Made by a program: the position numbers and the translations under genes
Notes under the pieces: model-generated
Database searches by the model: none
What the model saw: only the letters and a program-made list of their open reading frames with translations
Told to the model about the DNA's origin: nothing
In this document: positions 34,582 through 43,541 of the stretch, piece after piece
Numbering within the stretch: position 1 is the first letter of the stretch
Layout of the letters: every line of letters begins with the position of its first letter
Origin: Pinirhizobacter soli
Lineage (GTDB): Bacteria; Pseudomonadota; Gammaproteobacteria; Xanthomonadales; Rhodanobacteraceae
NCBI RefSeq assembly: GCF_015905305.1
Contig: NZ_JADZLQ010000002.1
Coordinates: forward strand, 310,001-374,000
Length of the DNA: 64,000 nt
Direction: 5' to 3'

Positions 34582-34655
34582 GCACATTCATTTTACTGAT
34601 TCCATACGTTGGCGTACGCTCGGGGTTCTGCCTGTGAATCCAAGGATCGTGCACG

Positions 34656-35873
34656 ATGGACTTCGCCCCTTCGGCCCACAGCCAGGAGCTCGGCGGGAAA
34701 CTCGCCCGTTTCATGGCGGACGAGATTCTCCCAGCGGAGAAAGGCTGGTTCGAATCGTTGAACGGCAGCGCCGACTGGCGCACCTGGCGCCAACCTGCGG
34801 TGATGGAAGACCTCAAGGAGCGCGCCCGCGCCGCGGGTCTATGGAACCTGTTCCTGCCCGAGGACGAAGACGGCTTGTCCAACCAGGACTACGCACCCCT
34901 GGCCGAGATCATGGGCCACTCGTTCATCGCCCCGGAAGTGTTCAACTGCAACGCTCCCGATACCGGCAACATGGAAGTGCTGCTGCGTTATGGATCGGCC
35001 GAACAGAAGGAGCGCTGGCTCGAGCCGCTGCTGGCCGGCCGCATCCGTTCGGCCTTCTGCATGACCGAACCGGATGTCGCTTCCTCCGATGCCACCAACA
35101 TGCGCGCCACGGCCACGCCTGATGGCGACGAGATCGTGCTCAACGGCAGCAAATGGTGGTCCACGGGCATTGGCCATCCGCATTGCAAGGTGGCGATCTT
35201 CATGGGGCTCACCGACCCCGACGCCGATCCGCACCACCGGCACTCCATGGTGCTGTGCCCGCTCGACGCACCGGGTGTCACCGTCGAACGCATGCTGCCG
35301 GTGTTCGGCAGCTACGACGAACCCTCAGGCCATGGCCAGGTGCGCTTCGACCACGTGCGCGTGCCGGCGTCGAACGTGATCCTTGGCCCAGGCCGCGGCT
35401 TCGAGATCGCCCAGGGACGGCTGGGGCCGGGCCGTATCCACCATTGCATGCGCGCCATCGGCGCGGCCGAGCGCGCGCTTGGCCTGCTGTGCACGCGGGC
35501 GCTGTCGCGCCAGGCGTTCGGCAAGCCGCTGGCAGCGCTCGGCGGCAACGGCGACATCATCGCGGACCTGCGCATCGCCATCGAACAGGCACGCCTGCTC
35601 ACCTTGAAGGCTGCCTGGACGATCGACACCCAGGGCATCAAGGCGGCATTGAGCCTTGTTTCCCAGATCAAGGTGATCGTGCCTGCGGTTGCGCAAAAGG
35701 CCGCCGATGCCGCGATCCAGATCCACGGCGCGGCCGGCCTGTCCGATGATTTCCCGCTGGCCGCGCTCTATGCCCATGCGCGCGTGCTGCGCCTGGCCGA
35801 CGGCCCCGACGAAGTGCACCGCGCGGTGATCGCACGGCAGGAACTGAAGATGCAGAAGGAGAAGGCATCGTGA
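34656..35873 (+). CDS. Acyl-CoA dehydrogenase, ACAD10/11-like
   Basis: A 405-residue FAD flavoprotein. The fold is complete: N-terminal helical domain, middle domain with AFCMTEPDVASSDATN and WWSTGIGHP, C-terminal domain with the RIHHCMRAIGAAERAL and IQIHGAAGLSDDFPLA motifs. This composition matches bacterial relatives of ACAD10/11, which act on 4-phosphorylated hydroxyacyl-CoA, rather than classical beta-oxidation enzymes. ATG 34656 follows AAGGA. Its stop overlaps the phosphotransferase start (GTGA), the same pair that is fused in ACAD10/11. First gene of a six-gene operon. Confidence 0.9.
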   Translation: MDFAPSAHSQELGGKLARFMADEILPAEKGWFESLNGSADWRTWRQPAVMEDLKERARAAGLWNLFLPEDEDGLSNQDYAPLAEIMGHSFIAPEVFNCNAPDTGNMEVLLRYGSAEQKERWLEPLLAGRIRSAFCMTEPDVASSDATNMRATATPDGDEIVLNGSKWWSTGIGHPHCKVAIFMGLTDPDADPHHRHSMVLCPLDAPGVTVERMLPVFGSYDEPSGHGQVRFDHVRVPASNVILGPGRGFEIAQGRLGPGRIHHCMRAIGAAERALGLLCTRALSRQAFGKPLAALGGNGDIIADLRIAIEQARLLTLKAAWTIDTQGIKAALSLVSQIKVIVPAVAQKAADAAIQIHGAAGLSDDFPLAALYAHARVLRLADGPDEVHRAVIARQELKMQKEKAS

Positions 35874-36934
35874 CGGCAGCGACCGACCAGGCGCGGCCCG
35901 TTCGCGAGGAAGACCAGCTCGATGTCGCGGCGCTGGACGCTTTTCTGAAGAAACACATCGATGGCCTCGGTGGCTCGCCCACGCTGGAACAATTCCCCGG
36001 TGGCGCATCGAACCTTACGTACCTCGTTGGCTGGGGAAGCCGGCAAGTGGTGCTGCGCACCGCGCCGAGGGGCGCCAAAGCCGCTTCCGCACACGACATG
36101 CTGCGCGAGGCGCGGGTGATGGCCGCGGTGGGCAAGCACTATCCCTACGTTCCGTCGATCCTTGCGGTCTGCGAGGACAATACCGTCATCGGCCGTCCGT
36201 TCTTCGCCATGGAACCTATCCACGGCGTGATCCTGCGTAAGGACATGCCCAATGCTCTGGGCCTGGACGCCGAACGCACGCGCGAGCTCTGCCACGGTTT
36301 CATCGACCGCCTGGTGGATCTGCATGCCGTCGACACCAGCGACGCGGACATCACCTCGCTTGGCCGCGGCGAGGGCTACGTGGAGCGGCAGGTCACTGGA
36401 TGGGCGCAGCGCTGGCGCCAGGCGCTCACCGAAGGCACCGATCCGGGTGAAGACATCATTGCCTGGCTCGAAGCCAACCGCGCGGCGGACGTCGCCTCCT
36501 GCGTGATCCACAACGACTTCCGCTTCGACAACGTGGTGCTGGACCCTGACGACCCGCTGCGCATCATCGGCGTGCTCGATTGGGAACTGGCCACGGTAGG
36601 CGACCCTTTGATGGACCTGGGCTCGTCGCTGGCCTATTGGGTGCAGGCCGACGACGATGCAACGTTCCAGGCATTCCGGCTGCAGCCCTCGAACGCCCCG
36701 GGCATGCTCACGCGGAACGAAGTGGTGGCCTATTACACCGAACGCACCGGTCGCCGGATCGACGACTTCCGCTTCTACGAAGTATTCGGCCTGTTCCGCC
36801 TGATGGTGATCATTCAGCAGATCTACCGCCGCTTCGCGCTGGGCCAGACCACCAATCCCCGCTTCAAGGGATTTGGCCAGGCCGCGGCCTACATGGGCCA
36901 GCGCTGCCGCAAGCTGATGGAGCAAGGCCGCTGA
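35870..36934 (+). CDS. APH-type phosphotransferase (ACAD10/11 kinase-like)
   Basis: A 354-residue small-molecule kinase of the aminoglycoside-phosphotransferase fold. The catalytic motif HNDFRFDNVVLDP (about residue 211) and the metal-binding DWE of GVLDWELATVGDP (about 234) are intact, and the N-lobe contains FPGGASNLTYLV. In levulinate degraders this type of kinase phosphorylates 4-hydroxyacyl-CoA before the dehydrogenase acts. GTG 35870 overlaps the dehydrogenase stop by 4 nt. Antibiotic resistance is not implied. The phosphatase gene begins on its stop codon. Confidence 0.88.
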   Translation: MTAATDQARPVREEDQLDVAALDAFLKKHIDGLGGSPTLEQFPGGASNLTYLVGWGSRQVVLRTAPRGAKAASAHDMLREARVMAAVGKHYPYVPSILAVCEDNTVIGRPFFAMEPIHGVILRKDMPNALGLDAERTRELCHGFIDRLVDLHAVDTSDADITSLGRGEGYVERQVTGWAQRWRQALTEGTDPGEDIIAWLEANRAADVASCVIHNDFRFDNVVLDPDDPLRIIGVLDWELATVGDPLMDLGSSLAYWVQADDDATFQAFRLQPSNAPGMLTRNEVVAYYTERTGRRIDDFRFYEVFGLFRLMVIIQQIYRRFALGQTTNPRFKGFGQAAAYMGQRCRKLMEQGR

Positions 36935-37623
36935 TGGGCAGCATCATCCTGATCCGCCATGGCCAGGCCAGCTTCGGTGCAGCCGATTACGACCGGCTTT
37001 CCCCACGCGGAGAAGAACAATCGGTGTTGCTGGGCCGATGGCTGGCACGCACGCACGGCAAACCCGACCGCGTACTGGCCGGCAGCATGCAGCGACACCA
37101 CCGCACCGCATCGCTATGCCTGGAGGCGGCCGGTGTCGACATGGCGTTCGAGGTCGACCCGGGCCTGGATGAACTCAACCACGAGGAGATCCTTCGCCGG
37201 CACCGGCCCGATCTTCCTGATGAGGCCACCCTGCAGGCGGAGTTGCGCGCTCAGCCCGATCCGCACAAGGCCTTCCAGGCACTCTTCAGCCAGGCCATCG
37301 CCGGATGGGTTGGCGCCGGCAGCGAGGCCGCCCACGATGAAACCTGGCCGATGTTTCGCGAACGCGTGCTTGGCGCGTTGAAAAACCTTGCCGGAAGCGG
37401 AGCGCAGGCTACCTGGGTGTTCACTTCCGGTGGCCCGATCGCCGTCATGGTGCAGTCGCTGCTGCAGACGCCGGAGGAAAACACCTTTAGCCTGGCCTAT
37501 CCGCTGATCAACACCAGCCTCACCACCTTGCGCACTGTGCGCGGCGTGCCGACCTTCTTCAGCTACAACAACGTTCCCCATCTCCAGGACGCCGGCGACG
37601 CCGCGCTCCTCACCCATCGCTAG
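36934..37623 (+). CDS. Histidine phosphatase family protein
   Basis: A 229-residue phosphoglycerate-mutase-like phosphatase. The catalytic RHG is in ILIRHGQASFG near residue 8, with a second Arg in DRVLAGSMQRHHRT and a C-terminal VFTSGGPIAVM in place of the usual H-G motif; the general acid is the Glu in DELNHEE. The missing second catalytic His at the GGP position may reduce activity. ATG 36934 overlaps the phosphotransferase stop (TGATG). Its place in the operon suggests removal of a phosphate from a pathway intermediate or by-product. Confidence 0.85.
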   Translation: MGSIILIRHGQASFGAADYDRLSPRGEEQSVLLGRWLARTHGKPDRVLAGSMQRHHRTASLCLEAAGVDMAFEVDPGLDELNHEEILRRHRPDLPDEATLQAELRAQPDPHKAFQALFSQAIAGWVGAGSEAAHDETWPMFRERVLGALKNLAGSGAQATWVFTSGGPIAVMVQSLLQTPEENTFSLAYPLINTSLTTLRTVRGVPTFFSYNNVPHLQDAGDAALLTHR

Positions 37624-37636
37624 ACAAGGCATACGC

Positions 37637-38404
37637 ATGAGCCAGGATCCTTTCGACCTTTCCGGCAAGATCGCCCTCGTCACCGGTGCCAGCCGCGGCA
37701 TCGGCGAGGAAATCGCCCGACTGTTCGCCGCGCGCGGCGCGCATGTCATCGTCTCCAGCCGCAAACAGGCCGATTGCCAAACCGTGGTGGACGCGATCAC
37801 CGCCGATGGCGGCAAGGCCGAGGCCCTGGCCTGCCACATCGGCGAGATGGACCAGGTCCGCGCGCTGTATTGGGCCATCGAGGAAAAACACGGCCGCCTG
37901 GACATCCTGGTGAACAACGCCGCCACCAACCCGTTCTTCGGCCACATTACCGACACCGACGAAGCCGTGTTCGCCAAGACGGTGGACGTGAACATCCGAG
38001 GCTATTTCTTCATGTCGTCGCTGGGCGCCAAGCTGATGGCAAAAAATGGTGGCGGCGCCATCGTCAACGTGGCCTCGGTGAATGGCGTGGTCCCGGGCGT
38101 TGGGCAGGGCATCTACTCCATCACCAAGGCCGCGGTGATCTCCATGACCAAGGCCTTCGCCGTGGAATGCGCCGAACAGGGCGTTCGTTGCAATGCCCTC
38201 CTGCCGGGCCTGACCGACACCAAATTCGCATCGGTGCTGGTCAATACGCCGGCCATCCTGAAGCAAGCGATGGCACACGTGCCGATGCGCCGTGTCGCGC
38301 AGCCCTCGGAAATGGCCGGCGCCGCGCTGTACCTGGCGTCCAACGCCGCCTCATACACCACCGGCGCGATCCTCAACGTCGATGGCGGTTATCTCTCGGT
38401 CTGA
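37637..38404 (+). CDS. Short-chain dehydrogenase/reductase
   Basis: A 255-residue classical SDR. The cofactor motif TGASRGIG lies near residue 17, LVNNAA near 91, and the catalytic Tyr-Lys in YSITK near 160, with Ser in VASVNG. The Arg in VSSRK after beta-2 suggests NADP(H). It starts 13 nt after the phosphatase stop in the same operon. A 4-keto/4-hydroxy acyl-CoA conversion would fit the neighbours, but SDR substrate cannot be read from sequence. Confidence 0.93.
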   Translation: MSQDPFDLSGKIALVTGASRGIGEEIARLFAARGAHVIVSSRKQADCQTVVDAITADGGKAEALACHIGEMDQVRALYWAIEEKHGRLDILVNNAATNPFFGHITDTDEAVFAKTVDVNIRGYFFMSSLGAKLMAKNGGGAIVNVASVNGVVPGVGQGIYSITKAAVISMTKAFAVECAEQGVRCNALLPGLTDTKFASVLVNTPAILKQAMAHVPMRRVAQPSEMAGAALYLASNAASYTTGAILNVDGGYLSV

Positions 38405-38420
38405 ATCAGGAACCAAAAGC

Positions 38421-39209
38421 ATGAGCACGAACCATCCGGGCCGTCTGCAAGGCAAGAAGGCTTTCATCACCGGTGCCGCCGGCGGCCTTGGCAAGGCCAT
38501 GGCGCAGATGTTCGCGCGGCAAGGTGCCAAGGTATTCGTTACCGATCTCGACGCCGCGGCCATCGCGTCGGTGGCCGCGGAAATCAACCAGGAAGCCGGC
38601 AGCACCGTGGCATGGGCGGCCACGCAGGATGTGCGCGACGAAGCGCGCTGGCTCGCCGTGCTCGACGAAGCCGCCACGGCCATGGGTGGCATCTCGGTGC
38701 TGGTCAATAACGCCGGCATCGGCGCACTTGGCGGCGTGGAAGCGCTTGAACCGAAAGACTGGCGCCGCGTGATGGACATCAACGTGGAAGCGGTTTACCT
38801 CGGCTGCAAGCACGCCATGAAATTCCTGAAGGAAAACGCCCCGGCGTCGATCGTGAACATCTCCTCGCTGGCCGCGCACAAGGTCGATCCCAACTACACC
38901 GTCTACAACACCTCCAAGGCCGCCGTGGCCATGCTCAGCAAATCGATCGCGGTGGACTGCGCCAAGCAGAAGGTGGATATCCGCTGCAATTCCATCCACC
39001 CGGCCTTCATCCGCACCGGCATCGTGGAACCGTTCTTCAAGGCAATGGGCGAAGAAGAAGCCACCAAGAAACTGATCCGCGGCGTACCCATGGCACGACT
39101 GGGCGACCCGGACGACGTGGCCTATGCCGCCGTCTACCTCGCCTCGAATGAAAGCCGTTTTGTCACCGCCGCCGAAATGCTCATCGACGGCGGCGCCGCT
39201 GCTGTCTGA
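38421..39209 (+). CDS. Short-chain dehydrogenase/reductase
   Basis: A 262-residue classical SDR distinct from the preceding one. It has TGAAGGLGKA (about 18), an Asp in VTDLDA that favours NAD(H), LVNNAGIG and the catalytic YNTSK (about 161). ATG 38421 is preceded by CAGGAA. Two SDRs with apparently different cofactor preference in one operon may oxidise and reduce at different steps, an inference from the post-beta-2 residues. Located 16 nt after the first SDR. Confidence 0.93.
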   Translation: MSTNHPGRLQGKKAFITGAAGGLGKAMAQMFARQGAKVFVTDLDAAAIASVAAEINQEAGSTVAWAATQDVRDEARWLAVLDEAATAMGGISVLVNNAGIGALGGVEALEPKDWRRVMDINVEAVYLGCKHAMKFLKENAPASIVNISSLAAHKVDPNYTVYNTSKAAVAMLSKSIAVDCAKQKVDIRCNSIHPAFIRTGIVEPFFKAMGEEEATKKLIRGVPMARLGDPDDVAYAAVYLASNESRFVTAAEMLIDGGAAAV

Positions 39210-39219
39210 AGGAATAAAC

Positions 39220-40224
39220 ATGACCGTGCAACGCCAGCTCCTGCTCAAGTCCCGTCCCGAGGGCCTCGTCAAGAAGTCCAACTTCGACCTGGTCGAACAC
39301 GCCCTGCCCGCGCTCGAAGATGGCCAGGTGCACGTGAAGGTGCTCTACATTTCCATGGACCCGACCAACCGTGTGTGGATGAGCGACATCCCGCAGTACA
39401 TGCCGCCGGTGGCCATCGGTGAAGTGATGCGCGCAGGTGGCCTCGGCCGCGTGGTGGCCTCGAAGAACGAACGCTTCGCCGAAGGCGACCTGGTGCAAGG
39501 CTTGCTGAATTGGCAGGACCACGCCATCCTCGATGCCTCCCAGGCCAAGGAATTGGTCAAGCTGCCGAAGTCGCCGCTACCATTGCCCACCCTGCTCGGC
39601 GCATGCGGCCTGTCGGGCATCACCGCCTATTACGGCTTGACCGACATCACCCCCGTGCAGCCCGGCGAGACCATCGTCATCTCCGCTGCCGCGGGATCGG
39701 TCGGTTCGATCGCCGGCCAGATCGCCAAGATCATGGGCGCCCGCGTGGTCGGCATCGCCGGCGGCCCGGAAAAGTGCAAGTACCTCACCGAAACCCTCGG
39801 CTTCGACGCCGCCGTCGACTACAAGGCGGCTGACTTCAAGCAGCAGTTGAAAGCCGCCACACCCGATGGCGTGCACGTGAACTTCGAGAACGTCGGTGGC
39901 GAGGTGATGCGTGCGGTGCTCTCGCGCATGGTGATCGGCGGTCGTGTGGCGCTATGCGGTCTGATTTCCGGCTACACCGGCGAGAAGAAGCCCAGCGACG
40001 ACTTTTCGATCATGATCGTCAAGCGGCTCACCGTGAAAGGCTTCCTTGCCTTTGATTACCGCAAGACGAAGGAAGCCGTGCAGGCGATTGCCGGATGGAT
40101 CTTGGAAGGGAAATTGAAGACCGAGGAAACGATTGCCGAGGGGTTGGAGAATGCGCCTGAGGTGCTCAATCGGTTGTTTGATGGGTCGCATACCGGGAAG
40201 CTACTCCTCAAGGTGCAGGACTAG
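39220..40224 (+). CDS. NADP-dependent alkenal/enone reductase, CurA/PTGR-like
   Basis: A 334-residue zinc-independent medium-chain reductase. The N-terminal catalytic part includes YISMDPTNRVWMSD and the Rossmann part AAGSVGSIAGQIAKIMGARVVGIAG. The pattern is that of prostaglandin/leukotriene B4 reductases and CurA, which reduce C=C in alpha,beta-unsaturated carbonyls such as 4-hydroxyalkenals. It is the last gene of the operon, 10 nt after the SDR (AAGGAA before ATG), and overlaps the convergent monooxygenase gene by 17 bp. Confidence 0.92.
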   Translation: MTVQRQLLLKSRPEGLVKKSNFDLVEHALPALEDGQVHVKVLYISMDPTNRVWMSDIPQYMPPVAIGEVMRAGGLGRVVASKNERFAEGDLVQGLLNWQDHAILDASQAKELVKLPKSPLPLPTLLGACGLSGITAYYGLTDITPVQPGETIVISAAAGSVGSIAGQIAKIMGARVVGIAGGPEKCKYLTETLGFDAAVDYKAADFKQQLKAATPDGVHVNFENVGGEVMRAVLSRMVIGGRVALCGLISGYTGEKKPSDDFSIMIVKRLTVKGFLAFDYRKTKEAVQAIAGWILEGKLKTEETIAEGLENAPEVLNRLFDGSHTGKLLLKVQD

Positions 40225-41731
40225 CGAAACCCGACGTGGTGAATGGCCGCAAGGAGCCTAGTAGATCCGGAACTCCCGCCGCGGTCGCACTTCCGACGAG
40301 GTAGGAGTCGGGCCTTATCAGGTAAACCAGGCCCTCCTCGAACGCACCACCCGGCACCGCGCTCGCGGCAATAACCCACTCTTGCAGCGCCGCCGGAACC
40401 TCCGCGGCTTCGGCGCCAACCGTCAGCAAGACGAATCGCCCTGATCGCAGCACCGCATAAAGCCGCGTCGCGGCGCCCTGGGAGGCCACGGCCACATCCG
40501 GTACGCGATTTCCCTTGGGCAACCGATGGGCCACCGAGTTATGCAGCGCACCCAGGTCGCTGTGGTGGTAGGAAAGGTCAAGCTCGGCCAACTGGTCCAC
40601 CAGTCGCTGCTGGACGATCGACAGGTCGCCCAGCGCGCCCACCGCTACATTACGAAGCTTCTGAAGGAACGGATTACCCACCGTCGCCACGTGCGTCAGC
40701 ACGCTGGCATTACGCAGCACCTGGTCGCCGATGGCGCTGCGCTCTTGTGAATACGTAGCCAGGAGCTTCGTGCCGGCTTGTCCATTGACTGCCATAGCGA
40801 TCTTCCAGGCCAGGTTGAAGGCGTCCTGCATACCTGTGTTCATACCCTGCCCGCCCGCGGGACTATGGATATGCGCGGCATCGCCCACGAGGAAGCACCT
40901 GCCCTTGGTGTAATCGTGGACCTTGCGCTCGTTGATGCGGAAACGGCTCAACCAGAACGGATCGTGTGCACGCAAGCCGCCGGGCCCGCGCTCGTCCAGT
41001 ACTGTCTGCACGCGATCAAGCGGCAACGGCACCGACACATCGCCCTCATCAGCCGGGACGTCCGCGATCACGCGGTAACGGTTGCCCACGATGGGAAAGA
41101 TCGCCAGCACGCCGTGCCGTGTCCAGATGATTACGATTTCATCAGGCGCGACGTCACCATCAAGCATGAGGTCGGCCAGTATCCACCCGGATGGTTCCGC
41201 CGATCCGGTGAACTCGGCGCCAATGCCCTTGCGCACCACGCTATGCGCACCATCGCAGCCGGCGAGATACGCCACGCGCACTTCCTCGACATTTCCGTCC
41301 TGGCCCAGCAGCTTTGCTGTTACCGCATCGCCATCATCGATGAACGACTGAAGCTCGGTGTTCCTCTCCACATGGACGCCATGCGAGCCAAGCTGCTCTT
41401 CCAGCACGCGCTCGGTTTCACTTTGCGGGATCATCAGTGCGTAAGGAAAGCTGCTCTTGGCTAGATCGAAATTCGCCTGCAGAAGGGTTTTTCCGTCCGA
41501 CATGATCCGTACCCGACGCCCCTGCATGCCCGCGTCGAGGAAGGATTTGACGCATCCTTCGATGTCGAACAATTCCAGCGTCCGTGGCCACATCACCAAG
41601 GCCTTGGATTTGTCGGTCCGGCTGGGCGATTTGTCGACGATGCGGACCTTTACACCCTGGCGGGATAGCGCAAGCGCCAATGTCATGCCGACGGGGCCCG
41701 CTCCCGCGATCAATATCTGAGTGTTATCCAT
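40208..41731 (-). CDS. FAD-dependent aromatic monooxygenase
   Basis: A 507-residue class A flavoprotein hydroxylase of the PheA/TfdB/PHBH fold. The dinucleotide motif GAGPVG is at residue 10, the DG motif in GCDGAHS near 160, and the GD motif GRCFLVGDAAHIHSPAGGQGMN near 280. A C-terminal thioredoxin-like extension (about 400-500) is typical of phenol-hydroxylase-like members. It hydroxylates an aromatic or polyketide-like compound using NAD(P)H; the substrate is unknown. No regulator or ring-cleavage gene is adjacent. Confidence 0.9.
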   Translation of the reverse strand: MDNTQILIAGAGPVGMTLALALSRQGVKVRIVDKSPSRTDKSKALVMWPRTLELFDIEGCVKSFLDAGMQGRRVRIMSDGKTLLQANFDLAKSSFPYALMIPQSETERVLEEQLGSHGVHVERNTELQSFIDDGDAVTAKLLGQDGNVEEVRVAYLAGCDGAHSVVRKGIGAEFTGSAEPSGWILADLMLDGDVAPDEIVIIWTRHGVLAIFPIVGNRYRVIADVPADEGDVSVPLPLDRVQTVLDERGPGGLRAHDPFWLSRFRINERKVHDYTKGRCFLVGDAAHIHSPAGGQGMNTGMQDAFNLAWKIAMAVNGQAGTKLLATYSQERSAIGDQVLRNASVLTHVATVGNPFLQKLRNVAVGALGDLSIVQQRLVDQLAELDLSYHHSDLGALHNSVAHRLPKGNRVPDVAVASQGAATRLYAVLRSGRFVLLTVGAEAAEVPAALQEWVIAASAVPGGAFEEGLVYLIRPDSYLVGSATAAGVPDLLGSLRPFTTSGFASPAP

Positions 41732-41860
41732 GCACGGCCTCGTCTTGTTGGCTAGGCCCCTATTACTACACTCGGCAAGCGTTATTCGTCGAGGGCCATC
41801 GGAGCCTGGAATTCGAAAGCACTACGTGTGCTTGCTGCGTGAAGTTCAGCGCCAGAGTAT

Positions 41861-42664
41861 TTATGCGCCTTGCCTCACGAAGCTGCACAGCTCAGGCATC
41901 TCCCATATTCCATTATGCGTGCTATCCACATGCCACCAAGGTGAGGGTGGCCTCGGCAATGCAGCAGCAAGGGCTCGTGTTCGTTCGGCGGCAATGATTT
42001 CGTCGTGATCGGCCTGCAGGAACGCCACGGGGAGATCGCCGAGTTTCGCCGCCGCGCTGGCGCTGTCATACCTGTCGCTGATCAGCCACTTCACCGGCCA
42101 GCTTGGTAGATAGTCCTGCGCCACCAGGTCCATGCGGTCATAAGGCGTTACCAGAAGGAGTTTGTCCGGCCGCGCCTGCACCGCCACCTGGATCGCAACA
42201 CCGGTGCCCAGGCTCACACCAATGATGCCGACATGACGATGTGCCTGCTGGGCCTGTCGAACCAGGGCAACGCCGTCCTCCACCATATCCTTCTCGCCAG
42301 GCCGTCCCTCCTGCCCTTCGTAGCCACGGTAAGGCACCAGGTAGATTGCACGCTCCGTACAGCCCTGCCAGGCACGACCCACTGGCGGCAGCGCCAGCCC
42401 GTTCCCGCCGAACACCACCCAGGCATCGGCCGCTTCCGGCCGGACGATCCAGCCCCGGAGTACCGCATCAGGGCGCTTGAGCACCTCGGTTCCCCAGGCC
42501 TCGGTCTGCGGCGGCGCCGGGTACAGCAGGCTGCGCTCCACGTCGTGCAGGATCAAGCCGATCACCACCATGGCAAGCAGGACGGTAAGCAGCAGCGCGA
42601 TCGTGCGCTCGCCGAACCAAAGGCGGCGGCGCCGACGAACCGGCGGAGTCGGCATGACATCCAT
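41861..42664 (-). CDS. Membrane-anchored alpha/beta hydrolase
   Basis: A 267-residue protein with an arginine-rich N-terminus (RRRRRL), one membrane helix (about 20-40) and an alpha/beta hydrolase domain facing the periplasm. The nucleophile elbow is GVSLGTG (about 150), Asp in LQADHDEI and His in DSTHNGIWEM complete a likely triad. It resembles the YfhR/BEM46-type anchored hydrolases, mostly of unknown substrate. Separated by 129 bp from the monooxygenase gene on the same strand; divergent from the DJ-1-like gene. Confidence 0.8.
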   Translation of the reverse strand: MDVMPTPPVRRRRRLWFGERTIALLLTVLLAMVVIGLILHDVERSLLYPAPPQTEAWGTEVLKRPDAVLRGWIVRPEAADAWVVFGGNGLALPPVGRAWQGCTERAIYLVPYRGYEGQEGRPGEKDMVEDGVALVRQAQQAHRHVGIIGVSLGTGVAIQVAVQARPDKLLLVTPYDRMDLVAQDYLPSWPVKWLISDRYDSASAAAKLGDLPVAFLQADHDEIIAAERTRALAAALPRPPSPWWHVDSTHNGIWEMPELCSFVRQGA

Positions 42665-42745
42665 TCAGTCCCCTGGTCGGTAGCTACAATTTCGATATTC
42701 TTCCGGTTCCCCAACGGATTCAATGCCCCGCGCCTGGAGACCCCC

Positions 42746-43315
42746 ATGACCACCATCGTCACCATCCTTACCGACGACTACGCCGACTGGGAAACCGCCC
42801 TGCTCAATGCCGGTGCGCGCAGTTACTTCAAGATCGATACACGCTTCGCCACACCCGGCGGCAAGCCGGTGGTATCGGCAGGCGGCCTTAAAATCACGCC
42901 GGACCTGGCAGTGGAGGATATTGATCCAACGGCCATCGACGCGCTGATCGTCAACGGCGGCACGGCTTGGACAAGGCCCGATGCACCTGATATCAGCCAG
43001 GCATTGAAAGCGGCACGATCGGCCGGAAAAACGGTGGCGGGGATCTGCGATGGCACCGTGGCGATGGCCCGTGCAGGACTGCTCGACGACGTCGACCACA
43101 CATCCAATTCGCCCGACAACCTGCCGCCGACGGGCTACAAGGGTGCATCCCGGTATAAGGACCAGCCCGAAGCCGTGGTCGATGGCAAGATCGTTACGGC
43201 CTCCGGCGCGGCACCGGTGACCTTCATGGCCGCCGTACTGGAAACGCTTGGCCTTCGTACGCCGGACCTCGATGCGTATCTGGCGATCTATGGAGCCGAA
43301 CATAGAAAGTCGTAG
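42746..43315 (+). CDS. DJ-1/PfpI family protein
   Basis: A 189-residue type-1 glutamine-amidotransferase-like protein. The nucleophile Cys is in AGICDGTVA (about 92) and the acidic partner is the Glu in DDYADWE (about 15). The residue after Cys is Asp where many PfpI proteases have His, so protease activity is doubtful; it fits the less studied amidotransferase-like branch. It is preceded by GGAGACCCCC, a weak ribosome site. Cytoplasmic. Monocistronic by position. Confidence 0.85.
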   Translation: MTTIVTILTDDYADWETALLNAGARSYFKIDTRFATPGGKPVVSAGGLKITPDLAVEDIDPTAIDALIVNGGTAWTRPDAPDISQALKAARSAGKTVAGICDGTVAMARAGLLDDVDHTSNSPDNLPPTGYKGASRYKDQPEAVVDGKIVTASGAAPVTFMAAVLETLGLRTPDLDAYLAIYGAEHRKS

Positions 43316-43328
43316 GGGCGGTTGATGG

Positions 43329-43363
43329 CATATGTCGATAAAACCCAATTTTTTCGACATATG
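43329..43363. repeat. Inverted repeat between the DJ-1 gene and a small ORF
   Basis: CATATGTCGA (43329-43338) and TCGACATATG (43354-43363) are exact inverted arms around a 15-nt A/T-rich spacer. No T-run follows either arm. It falls between two convergent stops. Confidence 0.6.
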
Positions 43364-43364
43364 G

Positions 43365-43541
43365 TCAGGACATGCGGAAGGTCTGCTTCTTCAACAAGGG
43401 AGCGAACATCTCCGGACGGGGCGTATCGAGGCAGGCCCAGATGCAGCCTTCCAGGGCCGCCTCCATCCGGGCGGAAGCTTCCATGACCTGGCCGATCAGG
43501 GCCTGGCGTTCGGTGTTATCGGGGAAAGCCATCCGCGGCAT
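43365..43541 (-). CDS. Small hypothetical protein (58 aa)
   Basis: The only candidate gene in the 349-bp space between the DJ-1-like gene and the P-loop gene. It encodes 58 residues beginning MPRMAFPDNTERQALIGQ and ending FRMS, predicted to be helical with a Met/Cys-rich middle (EGCIWACLDTP). Codon third positions are GC-rich like the surrounding genes. No strong ribosome site is visible; a second ATG three codons in (43532) is possible. No family is recognised, and it could be spurious. Confidence 0.4.
   Translation of the reverse strand: MPRMAFPDNTERQALIGQVMEASARMEAALEGCIWACLDTPRPEMFAPLLKKQTFRMS

Noticed and set aside
35870-36934. Aminoglycoside resistance gene
   Set aside because: The APH fold is present, but the coupling to an acyl-CoA dehydrogenase indicates a metabolic kinase.
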